From DAHUYF01 sp035945115 (GTDB taxonomy: Bacteria > Pseudomonadota > Alphaproteobacteria > ATCC43930 > CGMCC-115725), in the NCBI GenBank assembly GCA_035945115.1, contig DASZAN010000024.1, positions 1 through 64,000 of the forward strand: DNA of 64,000 nucleotides, written 5' to 3'. The notes beneath the pieces are model-generated. The model saw only the letters and a program-made list of their open reading frames with translations. It searched no databases and was not told where the DNA came from. This document shows, one piece after another, positions 1-7,820 of this stretch. The position numbers and the translations under genes are program-made. Numbering within the stretch: the first letter of the stretch is position 1; each line of letters opens with the position of its first letter.

Positions 1-131
1 ACCGTGTGCCTCCCGGTGAAGCCAGTCGGAGAGCCGGATGCCGGAGATCGGCACGTCCGGTTCGATGAGCGGGGATGGGAAACGGGGCGCTGCCGAATGG
101 CCCACGCTACCGCGCCCATCCTCGACTCTAC
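1..131 (+). mobile_element. 3' end of a group II intron (domains V and VI)
   Basis: Positions 31-63 fold as a group II intron domain V: an 8-bp lower stem starting GAGCCGGA and closing with UCCGGUUC, a two-base CG bulge, and a 5-bp upper stem UGCCG/CGGCA over a short loop. The AGC catalytic triad is present at 32-34. Positions 70-122 then form a long helix (GGGGATGGG pairing with CCCATCCTC) that fits domain VI, with a candidate branch-point A in the CTACC segment near 107-112. The 3' splice site is probably near 130, after CGACTCTAC. The reverse-transcriptase ORF and the 5' domains must lie upstream of the window. No protein is expected here although an open frame crosses it. Positions 132-346 hold no gene I can recognise. 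Confidence 0.8.
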
Positions 132-346
132 CAAATGCGAAGTGACGCGGCTTCTTCAATACGTCTGGTTTTCACCGCGAAACAGACCTGGATCGAGCAC
201 GTTCGTACTTCGCAAAAGTGCCAGAAGCAGACGCCGGATTGCCCTTACGATCAATCATCGAACGGACTCTGATGATTTCACCAACGCGACCGCCGCCAAA
301 CACAGGCGCGGTGGATCGGAATTCTGGTTCTTTCTTCTGGTTATTT

Positions 347-2071
347 TCACAGCGGTCCGCTTGGTGCCTGGCAGATGACGTTGAGTAAGGCTTGGCGTTT
401 TTCGTCCGTTACCACTTTTGTGGCGCGCCTCAGCGCAGGTAATAGTTCCGCAGGATCGTCGACTCGCTCACCATATCCACCGGCTGCGGTACTTACTTGC
501 TCGAACGCCGGAAGGTCGTCAAGACGTATGAACGGCGGGTTGTTGCTCTTCGAGGTCCCGCCATCCGGGTACATCGCCAGAGTCGAACGTCTCACGGCGT
601 TCCACATTCCGTTATTGAACACCACAACCAAGATCGGCAGTTCATGCACGCGTGCAGCATGGTGTCCGGCGACAGGATTAGCGAACAGATAGGCCCCATC
701 GCCCAAGGTCGCGATGACCAAACGCCCGGGCTCGGCAAGCTTTGCGCCGAGCGCTGCTCCGAGACCCCAGCCAAGGCCCGAGGCCGAGCTCGACCCAAAG
801 AAGCTGCCGGGCCGAGTAAAGCCGCAATGCTCCCGCAGGAGCGTGTATTCATTGACGACAATCGCGTCCTCGCCCTTGACCTGCTCGATGCAGTGGCTGA
901 CCCATGCAGGATGAACTGGTCGCGCGTTCCGCACCTCCTCGCGCAACCGCTGCCAGTCCGCGCGTTGTTCGGCGCGCATCGTCGCTATTCGCACACGACG
1001 CGCGGCAATCCGCACCTCCTCAGCACGCGGTGCGATGAGCGACGCAAGTTCCGTGAGAGCGTGGCTCGGTTCGGCGGTGATGGCTAGATCGCAGAGGAAG
1101 CCTCGGATCGGATAGTTACGGAACAATGGGTCGAGCCCGAGATGGATCACCTTGCTGCCGGCCCGGGGGTTGAGATGGCTTGGAATCCAGGGGACGTCAG
1201 ACTCAAGGACCAATACGACGTCGGCGCCGGGGATCAACGGTGCCGGATTGAAACCCAGTTGCATCGGATGGTCGGCGGAAATCGCCAAGTACCGTGGTGA
1301 GAATTGCACAACCGGTATAGCAAAGCGCTCGGCAAGGTCGGCGAGCGCCGCGACTGAGCGGGTATCACGACCGCAGCTGGTCGTGATGATAACCGGATTC
1401 TCGGCCGCAGCGAGGAGCGAAGCGGCCTCGTCGAGAGCGGTGGCATCGGCGCGCGGTGACGCGGCTTCCACGCGGCGCGAGGGCTGTTCATAGTGGAACT
1501 CCCCGATCGGCGCGGCCAACACTTCGCGCGGCAATGTCAAATAGACGGGACCCCGAGGTTCGCTTCGGGCAATACTCAAGGCGCGATCCACGACGACCTC
1601 AACCTGCTCGGCATTGCGCAGCTCGTAATCCCATTTAACGATTTCGCGCAGCATCCCCGCCTGGTCGAACATCTCTTGTCCCCAGTGGATGTAAGCATCG
1701 CGGGCGCCGCGGAGACCTTCCTCGGTTAGCGGTGTTCGGCCGGCACTCAGGAGAATCGGTACATTCTCCCGCGCGGCATTGAGCGCGCCGCAGACGATGT
1801 TCGCGGTCCCCACGCTGACGTGCACCATGACGGCGGGCGTCCGCCCCGACACCATCGCGAAACCATGTGCCATCGATATGGCGAGGTTCTCGTGTGCGGC
1901 GATTATCGGCTTCGGCAAGGGAACGCCTCTCGCCTCCGCCTTGGCAAATCCCTCAACGATCGGCGCGAAATCCGTTCCCGCATTGGCGAAGAGGTATTCT
2001 ACGCCGCGCTCGGCCAAGAGGGTCAAATAAGCCTCCGCCACGCTCTCAACGCGAACCGATTTCGTTCCCAT
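347..2071 (-). CDS. Thiamine diphosphate-dependent enzyme, acetolactate synthase-like
   Basis: A 574-residue protein of the acetolactate synthase / benzoylformate decarboxylase / oxalyl-CoA decarboxylase superfamily. The N-terminal pyrimidine-binding domain carries the catalytic glutamate in an AHEN motif (about residue 61). The C-terminal domain has the GDG...NN thiamine diphosphate and Mg-binding motif (LGDGAYLF, then VVFNNGMW). Length is normal for the family. I chose the ATG at 2071 because AAGGA lies 7-8 bases upstream; a TTG two codons earlier has no site. It ends 1.7 kb from the 5-oxoprolinase genes on the same strand but is separated from them by about 235 bases. The 2-oxoacid substrate cannot be told from sequence; true acetolactate synthase is unlikely because no small regulatory subunit gene is nearby. 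Confidence 0.85.
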   Translation of the reverse strand: MGTKSVRVESVAEAYLTLLAERGVEYLFANAGTDFAPIVEGFAKAEARGVPLPKPIIAAHENLAISMAHGFAMVSGRTPAVMVHVSVGTANIVCGALNAARENVPILLSAGRTPLTEEGLRGARDAYIHWGQEMFDQAGMLREIVKWDYELRNAEQVEVVVDRALSIARSEPRGPVYLTLPREVLAAPIGEFHYEQPSRRVEAASPRADATALDEAASLLAAAENPVIITTSCGRDTRSVAALADLAERFAIPVVQFSPRYLAISADHPMQLGFNPAPLIPGADVVLVLESDVPWIPSHLNPRAGSKVIHLGLDPLFRNYPIRGFLCDLAITAEPSHALTELASLIAPRAEEVRIAARRVRIATMRAEQRADWQRLREEVRNARPVHPAWVSHCIEQVKGEDAIVVNEYTLLREHCGFTRPGSFFGSSSASGLGWGLGAALGAKLAEPGRLVIATLGDGAYLFANPVAGHHAARVHELPILVVVFNNGMWNAVRRSTLAMYPDGGTSKSNNPPFIRLDDLPAFEQVSTAAGGYGERVDDPAELLPALRRATKVVTDEKRQALLNVICQAPSGPL

Positions 2072-2306
2072 TTTCAATTCCTTAGGATCTCACTCTGCAA
2101 TGTGCTGTCTGGGGGTGGCCGACACTTGGTCGCGCTCTTTTGTTGCGGCCATCCGGCGATCTCGTCATCGTCAGCCATCTCTCATCCTCCCCCGGTAAGA
2201 CTCCCGATTCCCGGGCAGTTCAAGCGAAATCAACGCCACTCAAGAAAAGCACAGTCGAGTCGGTTGATGGTTCGCGCACCGCCGGGTAGGCCCGGGTCTT
2301 CAACCA

Positions 2307-3341
2307 CTACTCGTGTCCCGATACGACACCGCTGATAAGGTTCGCGCGATAGAGCAAGTCGGCGTCGACGTCGTTGCGCAGGCCGGCCGGCTCCATTGCG
2401 GCGCTCAGCGCTTCGAGAATCGTTTCCTGCTCGCGGCGCAATCGCTCTCCCTCGGCAACGCTCACCGCTTTGAAGCGGATCGAGTCTCCTGGTCGCCGAC
2501 GTCCGACAACAGCGACATCGGCCGAGATTACAGTCGCGATTTTCGGGTAGCCCCCGGTGGTCTGATGATCGGCGAGGAGAAGAATGGCTTGACCCGATCC
2601 CGGCACCTGGATGGCGCCGGTCGCGATGCCGTCGGAAACGATGTTGTAGCCGTCGCGGTGGCGAAGTAGCGGCCCGTCGAGCCGCATTCCCATTCGATCA
2701 GCGCTCTTCGAGATGGTGAATTCGACCTGAAGCAGCGTTGCGATCGCTTCGTCGGTGAAGTGATCGTCTTGCGGGCCCAGCACGACTCGTATCACCTCAT
2801 CTCGGCCGATCGCCGGCGGTTCACGCAACCGGAATTCCTCCTGTCTCTCCTCAATGTTCCTGCGCAATGTCAGGAGATCGCCGACGCGGAGAACGCGGCC
2901 CTCGAATCCGCCGAGTCCACCCCGCACGAAGGTCGAGCGGCTACCCAGGCAAGGTTCAACGGCGAAGCCGCCTTCGACTGTCAGGTAGCAACAAGCCACT
3001 CGGCCGAGCGGTCCGACCCGGAAGACCTGGCCTCGGCGTAATCGGAGGCTGCGCCAGCCCGGAATAGTCACGACCGTTTCGTCGATGAGTTGGAACGCCG
3101 CATCGCCGCCGGCGAGCGCCACATGAACACTGTCGGCCACGACCTCGAGCGTCGGACCTTGATGAAGGATCTCGAGCGCCGGCGCATTGTCGGAGTTGCC
3201 GAGAAGCCGGTTTGCCAAGCGAAAACTGACGGCGTCGAGCGCACCTGATACCGGCACGCCCATGGCCTGATACCCGTAGCGACCGAGATCCTGAACGGTC
3301 GTGTAGAGGCCCGGTGCCAGAACCTTGAGTGCAGGGATCAA
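2307..3341 (-). CDS. pxpC: 5-oxoprolinase subunit C / biotin-dependent carboxyltransferase family (PxpC, KipA)
   Basis: A 344-residue protein with the PxpC/KipA signature: the start ALKVLAPGLYTTVQDLGR, the DAVSFRLANRLLGN segment and a late QTTGGYPKIA motif. With PxpA and PxpB it forms the ATP-dependent bacterial 5-oxoprolinase that opens the 5-oxoproline ring to give glutamate. The start is a TTG (3341-3339) overlapping the TGA stop of pxpB in the tetranucleotide TTGA, so the two are translationally coupled. Homologous modules are sometimes fused to urea carboxylase, but this one stands alone. Function is inferred from the gene set; the product could also act in regulation as KipA does in Bacillus. 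Confidence 0.9.
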   Translation of the reverse strand: MIPALKVLAPGLYTTVQDLGRYGYQAMGVPVSGALDAVSFRLANRLLGNSDNAPALEILHQGPTLEVVADSVHVALAGGDAAFQLIDETVVTIPGWRSLRLRRGQVFRVGPLGRVACCYLTVEGGFAVEPCLGSRSTFVRGGLGGFEGRVLRVGDLLTLRRNIEERQEEFRLREPPAIGRDEVIRVVLGPQDDHFTDEAIATLLQVEFTISKSADRMGMRLDGPLLRHRDGYNIVSDGIATGAIQVPGSGQAILLLADHQTTGGYPKIATVISADVAVVGRRRPGDSIRFKAVSVAEGERLRREQETILEALSAAMEPAGLRNDVDADLLYRANLISGVVSGHE

Positions 3342-4072
3342 GCCGGCGCCTCCTCGGGCCGAAGATTGCGGGCGCCCGAGGTTACCGCTTCTCTCAGCGC
3401 ATCGAACTCGGGGCGTGGAACCGGCTCGAAGATCACGGCATCACCGGGCGCTAAAAGCGCCGGCGGGTTCCAGCGCGCATCGAAGATCCGAAACGGCGTT
3501 GTGCCGATCAGATGCCAGCCGCCAGGGCTTTCGAACGGATAAATCGCGGTTATCGTCGTGGCGATCGCGACGGAGCCGGGCGGTACGCGCACGCGAGGGT
3601 CAGAGCGTCGGGGCAGGACCAGAGGCGCGGGAAGGTCGCCCATATAGGGATAGCCAGGGAGAAATCCGACCATGTAGACGTGATAGGGCGCGGCGGAATG
3701 GAGCGCGACCACCTCGGCGGGCGTGCGGCCGGTCCGCTCGGCCACTTCCGCGAGGTCGGGCGCAAGCTCGTCGTCGTAGCAGACGGGAACCCGCCAGAGG
3801 CGAGGCTCGACATGCCTCGTCGCGCCTTTCAGCATCGGCTCGAGAGCCTTGCGAAGTTCGGCGCCCGACGTGCGGAGCGGGTCGTAATGGACCATGAGCG
3901 AGCGAAAGGTCGGAACGAGTTCGATCACTCCCGAGAGCCCGGCATCGCGCACGCGTGCTGCGAGCCCGAGCACCTCAGCGCTGACCTGCCGGTCGATGCG
4001 CTCGCCGAATTCGACGACAAGGGCCGTATCGCCGCTCGCCAAAAACCTTGTTGTCACAACCTTCTCGCACAA
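3338..4072 (-). CDS. pxpB: 5-oxoprolinase subunit B (PxpB, KipI family)
   Basis: About 244 residues of the KipI/PxpB family. The characteristic HSAAPYHVYMVGFLPGYPYM segment lies in the middle and a conserved ESPGGWHLIG stretch follows. It is a partner of PxpC in the ATP-dependent 5-oxoprolinase complex. The start is uncertain: the 5'-most option is TTG at 4072, and an in-frame GTG five codons further in (4057) lies just after GAGAAGG. It overlaps pxpC by four bases. The third subunit gene, pxpA, sits upstream on the opposite strand, which is unusual since the three genes more often form one operon. Confidence 0.9.
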   Translation of the reverse strand: MCEKVVTTRFLASGDTALVVEFGERIDRQVSAEVLGLAARVRDAGLSGVIELVPTFRSLMVHYDPLRTSGAELRKALEPMLKGATRHVEPRLWRVPVCYDDELAPDLAEVAERTGRTPAEVVALHSAAPYHVYMVGFLPGYPYMGDLPAPLVLPRRSDPRVRVPPGSVAIATTITAIYPFESPGGWHLIGTTPFRIFDARWNPPALLAPGDAVIFEPVPRPEFDALREAVTSGARNLRPEEAPA

Positions 4073-4116
4073 GGGACCACTCGCGCCACCCAGTCATCCG
4101 CGTGACATCGGGACCG

Positions 4117-4193
4117 TGGCAGATGATCTTGCCATTGTCCCGAACTTGCTACCATATTGAACCAGGAATTAGCCGGCAAAGTAGTGACGTCAC
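4117..4193. promoter_or_regulatory. Two operator-like palindromes in the divergent pxpB/pxpA promoter region
   Basis: The 150 bases between the divergent pxpB and pxpA starts hold an inverted repeat TGGCA-N8-TGCCA at 4117-4134 and a perfect 10-bp palindrome GTGACGTCAC at 4184-4193. Their place between two divergent starts suggests binding sites for a regulator of the 5-oxoproline genes. No regulator gene is adjacent, so this is inference from symmetry and position only. Confidence 0.35.
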
Positions 4194-4222
4194 AAGTAGT
4201 TGCGTGCGAGGGGTGCCGAACG

Positions 4223-4999
4223 ATGGCCAAGCAGGTCAATCTGAATGCCGACATGGGCGAAGGGTTCGGCGCATACAAAATCGGCAACGACGATGCCCTG
4301 CTCGACATTATCGGGTCTGCGAGCATCGCCTGCGGATTTCATGCCGGCGATCCCAATGTCATGCACCACCTGGTCACCAAGGCCAAGGAGAAGGGGGTCA
4401 GTATCGGCTGCCATCCCGGCTTCAATGACATCTGGGGCTTCGGCCGACGGCGCATCGACATGAACGTGCGCGATCTCGAATACATGATCGCCTACCAGAT
4501 CGGCGCGCTGCAGGGCATGGCCGCGTATGCCGGCGAAAGGGTGACGCACTTGAAGCCGCATGGCGCGCTCAACAACATGGCGGCCGAGGACATTGAGATC
4601 GGGCTGGCGATCGGCCGCGCGATCAAGGCGGTCGACCGCTCGATCGTCTACATCGCGCTCGCCGGCTCGCAGATGGAGGCGGCGGCGATGAAGCTGGACC
4701 TGCCGCTCGCGCGCGAGGGTTTCTGCGACCGCCTTTACGACGACGACGGAAATCTCACCTCGCGCAAGATCCCGGGTGCAGTGCTGCACGATCCCGAGGA
4801 GATCAAGAACCGCGTCGTCCACATGATCGTCAACGAAGAGATCGTCTCACGGCACGGCAAACATCTGAGGCGCAAGATCGACAGCCTATGCGTCCATGGC
4901 GACGAACCGAGCGCCGTCCTGGCGGCGCGCGCGGTAAAGGAGGGTTTGCAGGCCGCGGGCGTCGAGCTGCTTCCGCTGCCAAAGATGACGCTCGGCTGA
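4223..4999 (+). CDS. pxpA: 5-oxoprolinase subunit A (PxpA, LamB/YcsF family)
   Basis: A 258-residue LamB/YcsF protein. The diagnostic N-terminus VNLNADMGEGFGAYKIGND is followed by SIACGFHAGDP and later by HLKPHGALNNM and the C-terminal LCVHGDEPSAV; these His and Asp residues form the family's active site. PxpA catalyses ring opening of 5-oxoproline together with PxpBC, using ATP, and acts in the cytoplasm. I placed the start at the ATG at 4223, preceded by GAGGGG; an upstream in-frame ATG at 4157 would add 22 non-conserved residues. It is transcribed away from pxpB, with two palindromes between them. Confidence 0.93.
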   Translation: MAKQVNLNADMGEGFGAYKIGNDDALLDIIGSASIACGFHAGDPNVMHHLVTKAKEKGVSIGCHPGFNDIWGFGRRRIDMNVRDLEYMIAYQIGALQGMAAYAGERVTHLKPHGALNNMAAEDIEIGLAIGRAIKAVDRSIVYIALAGSQMEAAAMKLDLPLAREGFCDRLYDDDGNLTSRKIPGAVLHDPEEIKNRVVHMIVNEEIVSRHGKHLRRKIDSLCVHGDEPSAVLAARAVKEGLQAAGVELLPLPKMTLG

Positions 5000-5057
5000 G
5001 CCCGGGCCGCGCCGTCTCTCCCTCCCCAGTGCGCGGGGAGCGACGGCCGCGTCGTGC

Positions 5058-6011
5058 CTACCGCTTGAGCCGCGGGATGATTTCCTTGGCGATGACCTCG
5101 ATCTGGTCCGTGCGGTACTGGTAGGGGACAAAGATGAGCTTCTGGACCCCGACGTCGAGATGGGCCTGGAGCTGGGCGACACACTCCTCGACCGTACCCA
5201 TGATCGCCGAGTCCTTCGTCGACTCGCTCCACGCCGCATAATCCCATTCCTTCGTCAGCCACTCCGTCATCGGTCCCTCGACCGCGGCGCGCGACGGGCC
5301 CACCATGATCGGTAGCTGGTTGGCGTTGAGCAGAGTCTTCGGGTCCTTACCCGCCTCGGCTGCGAAGTCGCACACCTTCTTCCAGGATTTGGCGAAGCTC
5401 TCGGGCGTGTAGAAGTAGGTGAGCCAGCCGTCGCCAGCGACGCCGGCGCGCTTCAGCACGCGATCGACATATCCGCCGATCAAGATTGGCGGGCGCGGCT
5501 TGTGGTAGGGCTTTGGAAACATGACCGCGCCCTTCATCTGATGGGGCGGGTACTCGCCGACGACCAGATCCTCGGTCCAGAGGCGCGACATCACGCTCAG
5601 ATTCTGATCCATGAGCGCGCCGCGCTTCTCGAAGGGCACGCCAACCGAATCGAACTCCCGCTTGTACCAGCCCGAGGCGAGGCCGAGCAGCAGCCGCCCT
5701 TGGCACAGCTGGTCCATGCTCGAGATCTGTTTGGCGAGAAGAAGCGGGTTGCGAAGCGGCAGGATGAGGACACCGGTGCCGAGCTTGATTCGGCTTGTGC
5801 GCGCGCCGACCGCAGTCAACAGCGAGAGTGAGTCGATGATCGGAAAGTGCGGGTCGACGCCGAGCAGAATGTGATCCCACACCCAGAGCGAATCAAACCC
5901 CAGCTCCTCCATCCGCACGCCGTACTCGACGAGCTCCGGCGCATCGGGCAATTGCGGGAAGGCGGTGAAGTTCCGCATCGCAATTCCGAACGTATTCGAC
6001 AATCCAGCCAT
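5058..6011 (-). CDS. LLM-class flavin-dependent oxidoreductase
   Basis: A 317-residue (beta/alpha)8-barrel protein of the bacterial luciferase-like family, subfamily of probable F420- or FMN-dependent oxidoreductases (TIGR03619-like). Recognisable segments are the N-terminal FDSLWVWDHILLG, the LGTGVLILPLRNP strand, LLLGLASGWYKREFD and the later PILIGGYVDRVLKRAG. The start ATG at 6011 has AAGGA upstream. Such enzymes carry out monooxygenation or dehydrogenation of small organic substrates. It lies just downstream of the CoA-transferase genes (46-base gap, same strand) and is probably cotranscribed with them. Whether it uses FMN or F420 cannot be settled here. Confidence 0.88.
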   Translation of the reverse strand: MAGLSNTFGIAMRNFTAFPQLPDAPELVEYGVRMEELGFDSLWVWDHILLGVDPHFPIIDSLSLLTAVGARTSRIKLGTGVLILPLRNPLLLAKQISSMDQLCQGRLLLGLASGWYKREFDSVGVPFEKRGALMDQNLSVMSRLWTEDLVVGEYPPHQMKGAVMFPKPYHKPRPPILIGGYVDRVLKRAGVAGDGWLTYFYTPESFAKSWKKVCDFAAEAGKDPKTLLNANQLPIMVGPSRAAVEGPMTEWLTKEWDYAAWSESTKDSAIMGTVEECVAQLQAHLDVGVQKLIFVPYQYRTDQIEVIAKEIIPRLKR

Positions 6012-6057
6012 TGGGGGTCCTTCGAATGCACTGTGCAATCCGGCGGCCGTGCGCCCG

Positions 6058-6849
6058 TTACGCGATGTAGAGCTTGTCCGGATCGAGATGCCGCAATACC
6101 GAGAGTTCGCGCTCGCTCGGCGGTTCGGTCGTGCCCAGCTGCTCCGCAACGAGCAGGCGGAAACCGGTATTGTCCTGAACCTCCTCGAGCGTCACGCCGG
6201 GATGCAGCGCAAGGACTTTCATCCGCTTCTGCTGCTCGTCGAAGCCCATGACGGCGAGATCGGTGACGACGCGATACATCCCGCCGGCCGTCAACCCCGA
6301 GTCGCGCCGGCTGGTGCCGCCTTGAACCCAGCCAGGACTGGTGATGAAGTCGACTTTCTCAACGAAGCGGCGCTTCTCGTGCTTCATAGCGACGATCATC
6401 GGGATCAGGCTCGAGATGTCGTTGCCGCCGCCCGTGCCGGGCAGACGCGTTGTCGGATTGTCGGGATCGCCGATGAACGAGCTGTTGAGATTGCCGTACT
6501 GGTCGATCTGCGCTCCGCCCATGAAGCCGACATCGACATAGCCGCGCTGCAAGAGGAGGAGGACATCGGTGCTCCCCAGCACCATGTTCGCGCGCCGCGT
6601 ACAGCGTTGCTCGTTGGTCGACGGCGGAAGTTGACCGGCTTCGACGAACGCCCCGATCGTGCCGCCCTCGAAGAGGATTGTAAGACCCGGGCCATGCAGG
6701 CGCTGCGCAAGAGTGGCCGCGAGGAGTGGGATGCCGACCCCTGCGAAGACGACTTGGCCGTCCTGCAGCAGCCGCCCCGCCATGACGGCGAGTAACTCGC
6801 TCGCGGTGTAGTCGCGCTGTTTCGGCCGAGTGAGGGTGCTAGTCGTCAT
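6058..6849 (-). CDS. CoA-transferase family I, beta subunit
   Basis: A 263-residue subunit of the glutaconate/3-oxoacid CoA-transferase family, related in arrangement to the IpdB half of the steroid-ring hydrolase IpdAB. It has YTASELLAVMAGRLLQDG at the N-terminus, an ILFEGG motif that fits the family's catalytic-glutamate position, GFMGGAQID and the GTGGGNDI glycine loop. The start ATG at 6849 lies inside the end of the alpha-subunit gene, overlapping it by 11 bases. The pair would move CoA between an acid and an acyl-CoA, or open a cyclic acyl-CoA; the substrate is unknown. Confidence 0.85.
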   Translation of the reverse strand: MTTSTLTRPKQRDYTASELLAVMAGRLLQDGQVVFAGVGIPLLAATLAQRLHGPGLTILFEGGTIGAFVEAGQLPPSTNEQRCTRRANMVLGSTDVLLLLQRGYVDVGFMGGAQIDQYGNLNSSFIGDPDNPTTRLPGTGGGNDISSLIPMIVAMKHEKRRFVEKVDFITSPGWVQGGTSRRDSGLTAGGMYRVVTDLAVMGFDEQQKRMKVLALHPGVTLEEVQDNTGFRLLVAEQLGTTEPPSERELSVLRHLDPDKLYIA

Positions 6850-7792
6850 AAATGCGTCTCCCGCGCCGCGCCGCGTCCAAGAGCTCGTCGAGTCCGATGA
6901 GGTCGAGATATTGGGTCCAGCTTTTCGGCCCATATAAATACCGGTCGAGATACTCCGCCATACCCTTGACCGGGTCCTTGCGGATGAGCTCGGCATACAT
7001 GTCGAGGTGCTGGAAGAAGGGCTCGTAGACGCCGTAGCACTCGTGCGGTGCGCAACCGAACGGGACCTCGACCACGGCGTCGACAGTCATGAACGGGATC
7101 TTCGTCTGATCCGGCGCACGGCGGATCTGGTCGTTCGAGACGATCCGCTCTGTCGTGAGGATCACCCTATTGGCCGCCATGGCGAGATCGATATCCATGA
7201 ACTGCAGCCCGTCTATCTGCGCATTGCCGTAAGCGTCGCAACGCTGGACGTGGACGAGCGCGACGTCCGGATTGAGCGCCGGCACCAGCACGAGTTTTTC
7301 GCCGGTGAAGGGGCACGCCATTTCCTTAATATCGCCAAGCCGCGTGATGACGTCCGATCCCATCATCGAGCGCATCGGCAGAAACGGCACGCCCATGGCG
7401 CCGGCGCGGAAGCGCATGCCGACCGCCATATGGCTCCACTCCTCGAAGCGCGCCTTCTTCGATTCGGTGTAGTGGCGCATGACCTTCGAGACGCCCCAGA
7501 CGATGCCCTGGCTGAACCAGCTGGTCAGCACATGGTCTGAGGCACCGGAGCCGAAGAGCAACTCACCCTCGCTCGACATGATGCTGCGCGAGCACGAGAG
7601 GCGATTGCGTCCGGCTCGGATGAGAGCCCAGATCATCGCCATCGGTGTGCGCGAGAGCGTGCTGCCGCCGATGCCGATCTTGTCACCGTCTGACACGAGC
7701 CTTGCCGCCTCCTCGAGCGACATCACCTTCTCGCGCAAGCTACGGTCGCGTTCGGCCGTTCGTCGCCGCAGCTCCAGATAGGCGTCTGTCAA
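6839..7792 (-). CDS. CoA-transferase family I, alpha subunit
   Basis: A 317-residue CoA-transferase subunit A. The N-terminal IGIGGSTLSRTPMAMIWALI segment is the family's CoA-binding glycine loop, and VHVQRCDAYGNAQIDG is the conserved LHAQxxDxxGN region. Start: TTG at 7792, supported by GGGAGGGA about 7 bases upstream and by homologues that begin with a similar charged helix. The first residues precede an ATG at codon 24. It is the first gene of a minus-strand group with the beta subunit and the LLM oxidoreductase. The PLP enzyme upstream ends only 28 bases away. Confidence 0.87.
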   Translation of the reverse strand: MTDAYLELRRRTAERDRSLREKVMSLEEAARLVSDGDKIGIGGSTLSRTPMAMIWALIRAGRNRLSCSRSIMSSEGELLFGSGASDHVLTSWFSQGIVWGVSKVMRHYTESKKARFEEWSHMAVGMRFRAGAMGVPFLPMRSMMGSDVITRLGDIKEMACPFTGEKLVLVPALNPDVALVHVQRCDAYGNAQIDGLQFMDIDLAMAANRVILTTERIVSNDQIRRAPDQTKIPFMTVDAVVEVPFGCAPHECYGVYEPFFQHLDMYAELIRKDPVKGMAEYLDRYLYGPKSWTQYLDLIGLDELLDAARRGRRIYDD

Positions 7793-7820
7793 ACCTGTCC
7801 CTCCCTTGCCAGGTCGATCG

